From Brucella daejeonensis (GTDB taxonomy: Bacteria > Pseudomonadota > Alphaproteobacteria > Rhizobiales > Rhizobiaceae), in the NCBI RefSeq assembly GCF_014199265.1, contig NZ_JACIJG010000003.1, forward strand, positions 124,001 through 188,000: DNA of 64,000 nucleotides, in the 5' to 3' direction. A program made the translations under genes and the position numbers. Position 1 is the first letter of the stretch, and every line of letters begins with the position of its first letter. The notes under the pieces were generated by a model, which was not told the origin of the DNA, did not search any database, and saw only the letters and a program-made list of their open reading frames with translations. Below, one piece after another: positions 1-10,310 of the stretch.

Positions 1-13
1 TGTCACCAAGCGT

Positions 14-38
14 AAAACCCGCCCCGTCAAAGGGCGGG
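14..38 (-). terminator. Intrinsic terminator of the integrase gene
   Basis: A 7-bp GC stem (CCCGCCC/GGGCGGG) encloses the integrase stop codon. On the minus strand it is followed by TTTT, the form of a Rho-independent terminator. The stop codon therefore lies in the hairpin loop. Confidence 0.65.
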
Positions 39-1283
39 ATCCAGCTCCATCAAGGGCATAGCTTGCGGCAAAAGCGTGGGCGCATACTTCCGTCCGTCGA
101 TCCAGGCGTCCACGGTATCCGCCCACTGCTGCATCATATGCCGACGCTGCACCTCATACTCAGCCTTGTTATAGACGCCGCGCGACGAACGCCCGTCCTC
201 GTGCGCCAGGCACTTTTCGATCCAGTCGCTGTTAAAGCCCAGCTCATTTAGTAGCGTTGACCCCGTCCGCCGCAGATCATGGACCGTGAATGGCTCCAGT
301 GGCAGCCCCTCCTTCTTGGCTCGCTCGACGACGGAGTAGGTGATCCGATTGAAGGTCGCGCGAGACATCGGCGCGTCCGCGTCATACCGGGACGGCAAAA
401 GATATCGGGAGTTGCCGGAGCAAGTCTTGAGCGCGATCATGATGTCTAACGTCTGTCGGCATAGGTAGACGTTATGCGGCTTCGACCGCTTCATGCGCTC
501 CTTCGGGATGGTCCAGACGGCGTTGTCGAAATCGATCTCGTCCCACACCGCATCCTGCAGCTCGCTCTTCCGGACCATGGTGAGGAGGTAAAGCTTCATG
601 CCGAGGCGGATTGTCGGCAGCGTCGCGACATGCTCGAGCTGTTTGAACATGATGCGGATCTCGGCGGGTGAAAGCGCGCGATCCTTCGGGGTAAAGATGG
701 CGATCGAGGCCGGACCGACGTCATCGGCCGGATTGGCGACCTTCTCTCCGTGAAGAATGGCGAAACCGTAGATCTGCTTCAGAATATCCCGCACATGGAT
801 GGCGGTCGCAGGCGCACCCCGCTCGACGATCTTGCCGCAATGGGCGCGCAGGTCATCAGGTGTGATCTCTGTCAGAAGTCGGTTCCGCCAGACGGGCATG
901 AGTTCGCGTTCGAAGATGGAGCGACGCATCGCGCGCGTGCTGTCGGCCATCGGTGCGTTGGTCAGCCATTTCTCGCCGAACTGGCCGAAGCTCTTTGCTT
1001 CCTTGATCCTGCGCTTCTCCCGCTGCTTCTCGATGGCGGGGGACCGCCCCTCGGCAATCGCCCGGCGCGCATCAATGCATAGCTCTCGAGCCCTGGCGAG
1101 CGATATCCCGTCACGGGCATACCGACCGAGATAGACGGTCTCCCGCCTGCCGTTCAGCCGATAGTCGAGCCTGAACGAGATGGCACCCGACGGCGCGACG
1201 CGCACATACATGCCGTCACGATCGGATACCTTGTACATTTTAGCTTTTGGTTTCAAGCACTTGAGTGCTGCATCGGTCAACAT
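27..1283 (-). CDS. Tyrosine recombinase / integrase, P4 type (DUF4102 + catalytic domain)
   Basis: This 418-residue protein is a site-specific tyrosine recombinase expected to integrate and excise a genomic island. Residues 1-90 form the N-terminal arm-binding DUF4102 region, the core-binding part follows, and the catalytic domain fills about 200-380. Visible catalytic residues are Arg238 (in TMVRKSEL), His335/Arg338 (HDLRR), His361 and the nucleophile Tyr371 (VYNKAEY), so it looks intact. It is transcribed away from the 3' end of guaA, with about 294 bp between them that carry three copies of a 12-mer. Integrases of this family commonly use tRNA or guaA 3' ends as targets; that guaA is the target here is inferred from position. 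Confidence 0.93.
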   Translation of the reverse strand: MLTDAALKCLKPKAKMYKVSDRDGMYVRVAPSGAISFRLDYRLNGRRETVYLGRYARDGISLARARELCIDARRAIAEGRSPAIEKQREKRRIKEAKSFGQFGEKWLTNAPMADSTRAMRRSIFERELMPVWRNRLLTEITPDDLRAHCGKIVERGAPATAIHVRDILKQIYGFAILHGEKVANPADDVGPASIAIFTPKDRALSPAEIRIMFKQLEHVATLPTIRLGMKLYLLTMVRKSELQDAVWDEIDFDNAVWTIPKERMKRSKPHNVYLCRQTLDIMIALKTCSGNSRYLLPSRYDADAPMSRATFNRITYSVVERAKKEGLPLEPFTVHDLRRTGSTLLNELGFNSDWIEKCLAHEDGRSSRGVYNKAEYEVQRRHMMQQWADTVDAWIDGRKYAPTLLPQAMPLMELDPAL

Positions 1284-1301
1284 TTCGGGCCTCCTTGCGG
1301 A

Positions 1302-1413
1302 AAAGTACCGTCACGCGGTTTTTGGAGGCCGATGGTGTCGAAAACGCTTATATTTCAGTGTATTAGCGCGAAAAAAGTACCGTCATTGGCCTCGTTTGAC
1401 CTGACGGTACTTT
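1302..1413. repeat. Three copies of a 12-mer upstream of int (candidate arm-type sites or operators)
   Basis: The 12-mer AAAGTACCGTCA occurs perfectly at 1302-1313 and 1374-1385 on the plus strand and inverted at 1402-1413. The first copy begins 19 bp before the int start codon and the last two form an inverted pair 16 bp apart. Such repeats fit arm-type integrase sites or autoregulatory operators. The role is inferred; the repeats are seen directly. Confidence 0.7.
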
Positions 1414-1577
1414 CGTTTTCACGGTTGATCAATGGGGGCGAGGCCCGTCAGCAAGGCTGACGAACGCGATCTATGCCTACCGATAGATGTCGATAGGAAT
1501 AGAAGGAATTTATTTTTGTTTTCAGTTGGTTAGATCGTATTTCAGCGTAAATTCGGCGGCGTTCGGATGGGCCTGAA

Positions 1578-3140
1578 TCATTCCCACTCGATGGTGCCGG
1601 GCGGCTTCGAGGTCACGTCATAGACAACGCGGTTGATGCCGCGCACTTCATTGATGATGCGGGTGGCCGCATTGCCAAGGAAGTTCATATCGTAATGGTA
1701 GAAATCAGCGGTCATGCCGTCCACCGACGTCACCGCACGCAGCGCGCAGACGAATTCGTAAGTGCGGCCATCGCCCATCACGCCAACAGTCTGGACCGGC
1801 AGCAGAACCGCAAAAGCCTGCCAGATGGCATCGTAAAGACCAGCCTTGCGAATCTCATCGAGATAAATCGCATCGGCTTCGCGCAGGATTTCGAGCTTTT
1901 CGCGCGTGATCCCACCGGGGCAACGGATGGCCAAGCCCGGTCCGGGGAACGGGTGACGTCCGATAAAGCTGTCCGGCAGGCCCAGTTCCTTGCCGAGCAG
2001 GCGCACTTCGTCCTTGAACAATTCGCGCAGCGGCTCGACCAGTTGCATCTTCATGCGTTCCGGCAGGCCGCCCACATTGTGGTGCGACTTGATCGTCACC
2101 GATGGGCCACCAGTGAACGAAACGCTTTCGATGACGTCAGGATAAAGCGTACCCTGCACGAGGAAATCAGCGCCACCAAGCTTTTTCGCCTCTTCCTCGA
2201 ACACTTCGATGAAAAGACGGCCAATCGTCTTGCGCTTCTTTTCCGGGTCGCTTTCGCCTTCCAGTTCGCCAATGAAACGGTCGGCTGCGTCCACGAGGAT
2301 CAGCGGCAGATTGTAATGTTCGCGGAACATCTCGACGACTTGGCTCGCCTCGTCCTTGCGCATCAAACCGTGATCGACAAGGATACAGGTCAGCTGATCG
2401 CCAATGGCCTCATGCGCCAGGAGTGCTGCCACGGAAGAATCCACGCCGCCCGACAGCGCGCAGATCACCTTGCCGCTGCCGACCTGCTTACGGATTGCCG
2501 CAACGGCCTGCTCGCGGTATGCGCCCATCGTCCAGCCCGGCTTTACGCCGACAATGCGATGCACGAAATTTTGCAGAAGTTTTGCGCCATCCGGCGTATG
2601 CACCACTTCCGGGTGGAACTGCACACCGTAATATTTGCGCTTCTCGTCGGCAATCGCCGCAAAAGGCGCATTCGGCGAGGTGCCGATGATGGTAAAACCA
2701 TCAGGCAGCGACGTCACGCGGTCGCCATGGCTCATCCAGACCTGATGACGGGTGCCCTTAGCCCAAATGCCAGCAAACAGCGGACTGTCTTCCTTCACAT
2801 CAAGGAAGGCGCGACCGAATTCGCGGTCGTGGCCATTTTCCACCTTGCCACCGAGCTGGGCGCAGATGGTCTGCTCGCCATAGCAGATGCCAAGAACCGG
2901 AATGCCTGCCTCGAACACGGCCTGCGGCGCGCGCGGCGAGCCGATATCGACCGTTGAATGCGGGCTGCCCGAAAGGATCACGCCTTTCGGCTGCAATCGC
3001 TTGAAGGCTTCTTCCGCAGACTGGAAGGGAACGATTTCACAATAGACATTGGCTTCGCGCACGCGGCGCGCAATCAGCTGCGTGACCTGACTGCCAAAGT
3101 CGATGATAAGGATTGTGTCGGGATGTGCCGTGGTGCTCAT
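1578..3140 (-). CDS. guaA: GMP synthase (glutamine-hydrolysing)
   Basis: GuaA converts XMP to GMP using ATP and glutamine, the last step of guanine nucleotide synthesis. The 520-residue protein has the usual length. A class I glutamine amidotransferase domain occupies about 8-200, with Cys86 in GICYGEQ and His176/Glu178 in FHPEV. The ATP pyrophosphatase P-loop SGGVDSS lies at 230-236. The C-terminal dimerisation domain ends with PPGTIEWE. It stands alone on the minus strand, with guaB in the same direction about 4 kb upstream. Its 3' end is a known insertion hotspot for genomic islands in many bacteria, which fits the adjacent integrase. Confidence 0.98.
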   Translation of the reverse strand: MSTTAHPDTILIIDFGSQVTQLIARRVREANVYCEIVPFQSAEEAFKRLQPKGVILSGSPHSTVDIGSPRAPQAVFEAGIPVLGICYGEQTICAQLGGKVENGHDREFGRAFLDVKEDSPLFAGIWAKGTRHQVWMSHGDRVTSLPDGFTIIGTSPNAPFAAIADEKRKYYGVQFHPEVVHTPDGAKLLQNFVHRIVGVKPGWTMGAYREQAVAAIRKQVGSGKVICALSGGVDSSVAALLAHEAIGDQLTCILVDHGLMRKDEASQVVEMFREHYNLPLILVDAADRFIGELEGESDPEKKRKTIGRLFIEVFEEEAKKLGGADFLVQGTLYPDVIESVSFTGGPSVTIKSHHNVGGLPERMKMQLVEPLRELFKDEVRLLGKELGLPDSFIGRHPFPGPGLAIRCPGGITREKLEILREADAIYLDEIRKAGLYDAIWQAFAVLLPVQTVGVMGDGRTYEFVCALRAVTSVDGMTADFYHYDMNFLGNAATRIINEVRGINRVVYDVTSKPPGTIEWE

Positions 3141-3231
3141 GTGCAGCGTCTATTGAAAAAGGGACGAATTTGCAATGTCTAAATAGGGTTTATACCAGCG
3201 CCTCTCAACAGGAGAGTGACGCAAAACCACC

Positions 3232-3882
3232 CTATCCTGACATAACATTGTCAGGAAGTGATAGAAGACCATCGGCAATAGCTACTTCCAGTTCTTCGAC
3301 TGCCGCAGCCATTTTTTCATCGATGACATGCAGATATTGCGTCCAGTCGCCGACATGATGCAGCTCTTCCGCCCCATCCGATATGCCGCGCAGACCGAAC
3401 AGCGGCACGCCATGGATCTGGCAGGCGCGCAGGCAGGCAAATGTTTCCATATCGACCATATCCGCATCGATCGTCTCATAGACCTTGCCGGAAACGATAT
3501 TCCCGCCGGTCGAAAGCGATGCACGGCTAAGACCCGGCAGTTGGAATGGCAGGTCGATCACCGTCGGCAAATCCAGAAACGGTGTCTCGCCCTTGGCAAA
3601 ACCCAGCGGCGAAGCGTCCATGTCGCGATAGGAAACGGAAGAGACCTGAAAGACTTCCGCTTGTGGCAGCTTGGCGGAACCGGCAGAGCCGAGCGAAATT
3701 ACCAGATCGGGGCGTGTATTGTCCTGCTCCATGCCGACCAGAGCGCGCGACAGGTTGATTGCGGCCTCGACCGGCCCAACGCCGATCATGACGGGCGTGA
3801 AGAGCCTGGCCAGATGACGCCCATATTCGGCATCCGCAGCCATGACATAAAGGAGACGTCTTCCGGCGACGGTCTTGATCAT
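3232..3882 (-). CDS. mtnN: 5'-methylthioadenosine/S-adenosylhomocysteine nucleosidase-like phosphorylase
   Basis: A 216-residue protein of the PNP/UDP phosphorylase fold, cytosolic, expected to cleave adenine from MTA or SAH in methionine salvage. The family substrate-binding motif VDMETFA and the GISDGA segment with its catalytic Asp are visible, with GSAGS in the N-terminal half. The ATG overlaps the stop of the upstream thioesterase gene by 4 bp (ATGA), so the two are translationally coupled. Exact substrate preference among nucleosides cannot be read from sequence. Confidence 0.85.
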   Translation of the reverse strand: MIKTVAGRRLLYVMAADAEYGRHLARLFTPVMIGVGPVEAAINLSRALVGMEQDNTRPDLVISLGSAGSAKLPQAEVFQVSSVSYRDMDASPLGFAKGETPFLDLPTVIDLPFQLPGLSRASLSTGGNIVSGKVYETIDADMVDMETFACLRACQIHGVPLFGLRGISDGAEELHHVGDWTQYLHVIDEKMAAAVEELEVAIADGLLSLPDNVMSG

Positions 3883-4334
3883 CCCTGCAAGCCTTTGCGA
3901 TCCTGCACCACCATCATCGTGCCCGTCATCGTGGCGATGAGGCGCACATCCGTATCGGTCACCGCGAAAGCCTGTCCGTCGCTGACCATGATCGTGCGGC
4001 CGGGCTTGGTGACTTCACCGCGAAACAGGAAGCGGTCGCCCCGCCCCGGCGCCAGCAGGTTGACCTTGAATTCGATGGTCAGAACAGCGGCATCCGCAGG
4101 CATCAGCGTCAGCGCGGCATAGCCGCAGGCGGAATCGAGTGCCGCGGAAATCATGCCCGCATGGAGAATGCCGTGCTGCTGGGTCAGCTCTTCGCGAAAT
4201 GGCATCTCGATTTCAACAATACCCGGTTCACAACGCGTCAGCTCCGCGCCAATGAGTTTCATGGCCGCCTGCCGTCCGAAACTCTCCTCGACGCGCTCCC
4301 TGAAATCCGGCTCCGCTATGTGCTGCGCTGACAT
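3879..4334 (-). CDS. PaaI-family hotdog thioesterase
   Basis: This 151-residue hotdog-fold protein probably hydrolyses acyl-CoA thioesters. The family segment HGGMI-like HAGMISAALDSACGYA lies near residue 60, followed by the strand VNLLAPGRGDRFLFRG typical of PaaI-type enzymes. I chose the ATG just inside an in-frame GTG because it is the stronger start codon; a purine-rich GGGGGC precedes both. It lies between the RsmB-type gene and mtnN, with 15 bp upstream and a 4-bp overlap downstream, suggesting one transcript. Substrate unknown. Confidence 0.85.
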   Translation of the reverse strand: MSAQHIAEPDFRERVEESFGRQAAMKLIGAELTRCEPGIVEIEMPFREELTQQHGILHAGMISAALDSACGYAALTLMPADAAVLTIEFKVNLLAPGRGDRFLFRGEVTKPGRTIMVSDGQAFAVTDTDVRLIATMTGTMMVVQDRKGLQG

Positions 4335-4349
4335 CACGCCCCCAGTAGT

Positions 4350-5636
4350 TTATTGTTTTTGCAGAATACTCACATAAAACCCGTCAGTGCCCGTGGACAA
4401 TGGCGAAAATACGCTGCCATGAGCAGGATAAACCGGCGCGTCATCGCCTGCATCAGCGACCACCGCATCCCAAATGGATTTCGGCGCGACCTCGGTAAAA
4501 TCGGGATTTTCAGCCAGAAAACGTGTGATCTGGCGCGTATTTTCCTCGGCGAACAGCGAACAGGTGACATAGGCCAACCGTCCGCCCGGCTTGACATAAT
4601 GCCTGGCCGCTTCCAACACCTCTTGCTGATCCTGCACGCGGCGTTCGAGTTGCTGATCGTTGAGACGCCACTTGGCATCCGGCCTGCGTCGCCATGTGCC
4701 GGAGCCGGTACAAGGCGCATCGGTCAGCACAAGATCCATGCGACCGGTGAGCGGGTCGAGCGCATCGAGATTGCCATGCACCTGCGTGTTGCGCACGCCT
4801 GCGCGCTGCAAGCGCTCATACATCGGCGACAGGCGCGCCAGCTCCGCATCATAGGCGTGAACCTGACCGCTATTGCCCATGCAAGCTGCCAGCGCCAGCG
4901 TCTTGCCACCAGCGCCCGCGCAATAATCAAGCACCTGTTCGCCCGGCTTCGCACCGGCAAAAAGCGCCGCCAGCTGCGAGCCCAGATCCTGCACCTCGAA
5001 CCAGCCATCGAGAAAAGCCTGTTCACCCTGCACATTGGGATGACGGCCCAGCGCTTCGATGGGCGGAATACGCAGCGCCTGGTCGAGCAAAGGTGCGGGC
5101 GCAGCGCCTGCTTTTTCAAGAATGGCAAGTGTCTGGGCGGGCGTGGCCTTCAGCGGATTGACGCGCAGATCGACCGGCGGGCGCGCGGCAAGCGCCCTGC
5201 CCTCCTCCACCCAGCGGCTCCCGAAAAGCTCTTCCAGAGACGGTGCGCACCATTCCGGCACATCGGCCTGAACATGGGCGGGCGCTTGCGCAATATCGCG
5301 GGCCTCCCATGCGGCGCGGCGCGGCTGTTCCAGCGTTTCGGGCGCGAATTTGTCGTCTTCGAGTACTGTATCAATCGCCGCAATATCCATGCCGCCATCG
5401 ACAAGCAACGCGCCGAAGGCCAAAGCCCGTGCATCGTCGGCATCCATGCGCCATGCGATGGACGATTTGCGCCGCAGCACGTCATAGACAATATTGCCGA
5501 TCACCGCGCGGTCGCCCGCACCTGCGAAACGGTGCGCAGAACCCCACTCTTTCAGCACATCGGAAGCCGGTCGCTTGCCCGCTTCGATCTCGCCCAGAAC
5601 TTCAATCGCCGCCTGCAGGCGTCCGCCAAGCCGCAT
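4350..5636 (-). CDS. rsmB: RsmB/NOP-family rRNA (cytosine-C5) methyltransferase
   Basis: A 428-residue SAM-dependent RNA m5C methyltransferase, probably acting on 16S rRNA like RsmB. An N-terminal NusB-like region precedes the Rossmann domain with the SAM-binding motif LDYCAGAGGKT. The two family cysteines are present in DAPCTGSG (motif IV) and TCSLFAEEN (motif VI). It is the first gene of a likely operon with the thioesterase and nucleosidase genes. The assignment to position 967 is from family resemblance, not proven here. Confidence 0.88.
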   Translation of the reverse strand: MRLGGRLQAAIEVLGEIEAGKRPASDVLKEWGSAHRFAGAGDRAVIGNIVYDVLRRKSSIAWRMDADDARALAFGALLVDGGMDIAAIDTVLEDDKFAPETLEQPRRAAWEARDIAQAPAHVQADVPEWCAPSLEELFGSRWVEEGRALAARPPVDLRVNPLKATPAQTLAILEKAGAAPAPLLDQALRIPPIEALGRHPNVQGEQAFLDGWFEVQDLGSQLAALFAGAKPGEQVLDYCAGAGGKTLALAACMGNSGQVHAYDAELARLSPMYERLQRAGVRNTQVHGNLDALDPLTGRMDLVLTDAPCTGSGTWRRRPDAKWRLNDQQLERRVQDQQEVLEAARHYVKPGGRLAYVTCSLFAEENTRQITRFLAENPDFTEVAPKSIWDAVVADAGDDAPVYPAHGSVFSPLSTGTDGFYVSILQKQ

Positions 5637-5954
5637 GGCTTCTCCTTATCTTCATGACATCCGGGCATAGCCTTCCTTGACAAGAAAAGGCAATGGCCAA
5701 ATCAAAAAAGCCGACGCGGCTTTCGCTCCGGCTCCTCCTTGCGAAACAACAGTCTGGTCTTGTTCGGCGGCGCTCACATCTTCAATGACAGAAAACGTGT
5801 TAGCCGACTGCATCATCGGAAGCGCAAACGCGTTAAAAATAATCCCACCGAACTCCATGCCGGCAAATCATCCCGCCCGTCTCTTAAGACTGCATTAAGC
5901 TGCGAGGCATAGCCACCGAACGTTTGATTCTAAACGTTTTATCTGGAGAGGTTA
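5637..5954. other. Intergenic region with a candidate operator
   Basis: This divergent spacer of 318 bp separates the RsmB-type gene from the cytochrome gene. I see no convincing gene in it. It holds a perfect inverted repeat AACGTTT-N6-AAACGTT at 5919-5938, about 16 bp before the cytochrome start codon, and a small hairpin (AAAGCCG ACG CGGCTTT) near 5706-5722. The first could be an operator for the cytochrome gene. Confidence 0.5.
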
Positions 5955-7055
5955 ATGAGGTGGTCGGATTTGGGGATATATGGCGCGGTCTTCTGCCTGA
6001 GCTTGGCATATTTCGGTGTGACGAGCGATAGCTCGCGCTCGAAACCGGCTTCGGCGCCGCCGCGTACCGGCAATGTCGCGGCAAGCAGCAACCAGACTGC
6101 GCCGCAAACCACGGCAGCAGTCACCAGTCGAGAGACAGCGCCCGCAAAGGCCGCGGAGCCGGAACAGACAGTGTGGGACATACCCGATCCCGATACGCTG
6201 CCTGATGATGCATGGGGGCGTACCGTGCGGCAAGGACGCGACATGATTACGCAAACCTATGCGCATATCGGCCCTGAAGTGGCCGACGAAACGAAGCGCT
6301 TTGCAGGCAATAATCTCTCTTGCCAGAGTTGCCACCTTGAGGCGGGGACCAAACAATATGGCTTGCCACTTGTCGGGGTTTACGGGGATTTTCCACAATA
6401 TCGTTCACGTGAAGGCCAGATCGGGACAATCGAAGACCGGGTCAACGGCTGCATGACCAGAAGCCTCAACGGCAAGCCGCTGCCGCTCGATTCTACCGAA
6501 ATGAAAGCCATGGTGGCCTATATCAAGTATGTTTCAGCAGGCACGATTGTCGGCGAAAGCACCAAGGGCCGTGGCTCCGGCAAAATACCCGAATTGAAGC
6601 GCCCAGCCGATCCGGCGCGCGGTGAAAAGCTCTACGCTGAAATCTGTAGCCTGTGCCATGGAGCCGATGGACAGGGCAAACGCGTCGGCGTCGTCGGCGA
6701 TGCAAAGGGTTATGAATTTCCACCTCTGTGGGGACCGGACAGCTTCAACAACGGCGCAGGCATGAACCGGCTGATCTCGGCCGCGAATTTCATTCATGCC
6801 AACATGCCGAACGGCGTATCGCTGGAAGAGCCGCAACTGGAACCGGAGGATGCATGGGACATTGCGGCCTTCTTCCAGTCGAAGCCGCGCCCGACAAAAG
6901 CCAGCCTGGAAAACGACTTCCCGAACCGGTTGGAAAAACCCGTCGATGCGAGCTATGGCCCATATGCCGATAATTTACCGGCACAGGTGCACAAGGTCGG
7001 CCCCTTTGATGAAATCAGGGCCGAGATCAAGAAGCTGAAGGCAGCGACAAACTAA
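5955..7055 (+). CDS. TsdA-like dihaem cytochrome c (thiosulfate dehydrogenase family)
   Basis: A 366-residue exported cytochrome with an N-terminal hydrophobic segment (about residues 5-22), an Ala/Pro/Thr-rich linker to about residue 70, and two haem c motifs, CQSCH at 123-127 and CSLCH at 231-235. In TsdA an unusual Cys ligates haem 1; from memory it lies 43 residues after the first haem Cys, and here Cys166 (RVNGC) is at exactly that spacing. TsdA enzymes oxidise thiosulfate to tetrathionate, or the reverse, in the periplasm. GGAGAGG precedes the ATG. The redox partner is not encoded nearby and the activity is inferred. Confidence 0.8.
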   Translation: MRWSDLGIYGAVFCLSLAYFGVTSDSSRSKPASAPPRTGNVAASSNQTAPQTTAAVTSRETAPAKAAEPEQTVWDIPDPDTLPDDAWGRTVRQGRDMITQTYAHIGPEVADETKRFAGNNLSCQSCHLEAGTKQYGLPLVGVYGDFPQYRSREGQIGTIEDRVNGCMTRSLNGKPLPLDSTEMKAMVAYIKYVSAGTIVGESTKGRGSGKIPELKRPADPARGEKLYAEICSLCHGADGQGKRVGVVGDAKGYEFPPLWGPDSFNNGAGMNRLISAANFIHANMPNGVSLEEPQLEPEDAWDIAAFFQSKPRPTKASLENDFPNRLEKPVDASYGPYADNLPAQVHKVGPFDEIRAEIKKLKAATN

Positions 7056-7057
7056 AG

Positions 7058-7156
7058 TATGTCGCGGAAAAGTGGGAACCGGTTTTCCGCTCAAGACATG
7101 CGTAAAAACAAAAACTTAAAGCGTGTTGCCTGAGTATGGTTGAACGCAACACGCTT
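7058..7156. repeat. Bipartite palindromic intergenic repeat (copy A)
   Basis: Two hairpins separated by a linker. The first has stem GCGGAAAA/TTTTCCGC around the loop GTGGGAACCGG. The linker is ATGCGTAAAAACAAA. The second has a 12-bp stem AAAGCGTGTTGC/GCAACACGCTTT. The same architecture recurs at about 45.3 kb and 60.4 kb, with a first-hairpin-only copy near 41.3 kb. It lies between convergent genes. Confidence 0.7.
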
Positions 7157-7159
7157 TAA

Positions 7160-7191
7160 AAACAGAAAAGGCGGCTCGCTGGAGCCGCCTT
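7160..7191 (-). terminator. Intrinsic terminator of guaB
   Basis: A 10-bp perfect stem (AAGGCGGCTC/GAGCCGCCTT) with a 4-nt loop lies 25 bp beyond the guaB stop codon. On the minus strand it is followed by a T-rich run (TTTTCTGTTTTT). Confidence 0.8.
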
Positions 7192-7216
7192 CCTTGGTCA
7201 GATCAGGCAATGCGTG

Positions 7217-8812
<1,596 letters not shown>

Positions 8813-8924
8813 TTATGACCAAATGAAAAGTCTTTTACGGACAAGTTTCAGTTACCGATAAGAATTTGCGTGATAAACCTCTTTGCAATTCGAAATCAGG
8901 CACCGACTAGTTTGCAGGGGTAAA

Positions 8925-10274
8925 GTGAGGCAATCATATAAACGCGTTCCGCTTATCCGCCGTTCAAGAGCCATGTGGATGTCTCCGCGGCTCTGGAAGC
9001 CGCGGCTCGTTTTCTGGTGCGGAGCGCTTGCAATCGGCATAATCAGCGTCGGCTTTGCGGAAGCCGCCGACATCGCCCAGGGCTGGTTCAGAACGTTAAC
9101 CGGCGGCAGTACCTGGCGAGGCTGGCTACCTCTCCTCATTACACCTTTGGGCTTCATGCTCTGTTCGTGGATCGCGCTCACCTGGTTTCCCAGTTCCGGC
9201 GGCAGCGGCATTCCGCAGGCGATCGCTGCGCGACACCTGACGAACCATGAAGACCGGTCACTTCTCCTTTCGATCCGAACCGCTATCGGCAAGATAGTCC
9301 TTACGGTAGCGGGCCTTTTCTTCGGTGCATCCATCGGGCGTGAAGGCCCGACCGTACAGATCGGCGCGTCCATCATGCTGCAGTCTGCGCGGTTCGGCGG
9401 CATGGAGCAGGCACGCGGTCTTATCCTGGCAGGATCCGCGGCCGGCATCGCCGCCGCATTCAACACACCCCTTGCCGGAATTGTTTTCGCAATCGAGGAA
9501 ATGGGGCGAGCTTATGCAGCGCGAACGAACGGGCTGGTTCTTTCGGCCGTCATTCTCGCCGGTCTGGCCTCGCTCGGCCTTGTCGGAAACTACAATTATT
9601 TCGGCATGACGACCGTCACAGCCTCGGCGGGCAAGGACTGGATTCTCGTTATTGCCTGCGGTGTAATCGGCGGGGCGGTGGGAGCGACCTTCAGCGCGAT
9701 GGCGCTCGATCTGGGTCGGCGCGTCCGTCGCCGCGTCCAGAAAGCTCCCGTTCGCAATGCCGTGCTTTTCGCAGGTATCTGCGGTTTGCTTGTGGCAATC
9801 ATCGGTGTCGTTTCCGGCGGTGCGACTTTTGGCGCCGGCTATGAACAGGCGCGCGGCGCCGTCGAGGGACTGGCCCTTCCGCCGCTCTATTTCATCGGAA
9901 AACTGCTGGCCGGACTCCTTTCGATGATTTCAGGGATACCCGGAGGCATTTTCGCCCCTTCGCTTTCGGTCGGGGCGGGACTCGGCAGCACGATAGGCCT
10001 CATGCTGGGAACGAGCATCAGCCTGGCGGCAGTGCTTGGCATGGCAGGCTATTTCGCCGGGGTCGTGCAGGCGCCGATGACAGCTTTCGTCATCATTCTG
10101 GAAATGACCGGCAATCACAGCAATGTCATCCCCCTGATGTGCGCATCAATGCTGGGTTATGGCACAGCGCGGCTGATCTCGCGTGAACCTCTGTACCATG
10201 CCCTGTCTCGCAATTTCGTGGCGGACGTGCTGCGCCAGCGCCGCGCCCGAGAAAAAAATGCTCTCCCGGAATAG
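8925..10274 (+). CDS. ClC-family chloride channel / H+-Cl- exchanger
   Basis: A multi-helix inner-membrane protein of about 449 residues carrying the ClC selectivity motifs GSGIPQ, GREGPTVQ and GGIFAPSLSVGA. I chose the GTG start because CAGGGG lies 4-5 nt upstream; an ATG 48 bp further in and a TTG 42 bp upstream are alternatives. The motif GREGP carries the gating glutamate of H+-coupled exchangers. There are no C-terminal CBS domains. It is divergent from guaB and followed after 36 bp by the P1 peptidase gene. Confidence 0.9.
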   Translation: MRQSYKRVPLIRRSRAMWMSPRLWKPRLVFWCGALAIGIISVGFAEAADIAQGWFRTLTGGSTWRGWLPLLITPLGFMLCSWIALTWFPSSGGSGIPQAIAARHLTNHEDRSLLLSIRTAIGKIVLTVAGLFFGASIGREGPTVQIGASIMLQSARFGGMEQARGLILAGSAAGIAAAFNTPLAGIVFAIEEMGRAYAARTNGLVLSAVILAGLASLGLVGNYNYFGMTTVTASAGKDWILVIACGVIGGAVGATFSAMALDLGRRVRRRVQKAPVRNAVLFAGICGLLVAIIGVVSGGATFGAGYEQARGAVEGLALPPLYFIGKLLAGLLSMISGIPGGIFAPSLSVGAGLGSTIGLMLGTSISLAAVLGMAGYFAGVVQAPMTAFVIILEMTGNHSNVIPLMCASMLGYGTARLISREPLYHALSRNFVADVLRQRRAREKNALPE

Positions 10275-10310
10275 GGTCTGTCGAGAACCAAATGGAGGAG
10301 GAAACGCTTT

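Noticed and set aside
1695-2957. 420-codon frame antisense to guaA
   Set aside because: Shadow of guaA; His/Arg/Asp-rich composition and no ribosome-binding site.
5652-5858. 68-codon minus-strand frame upstream of the RsmB-type gene
   Set aside because: No good ribosome-binding site and no similarity I can recognise; kept as intergenic.
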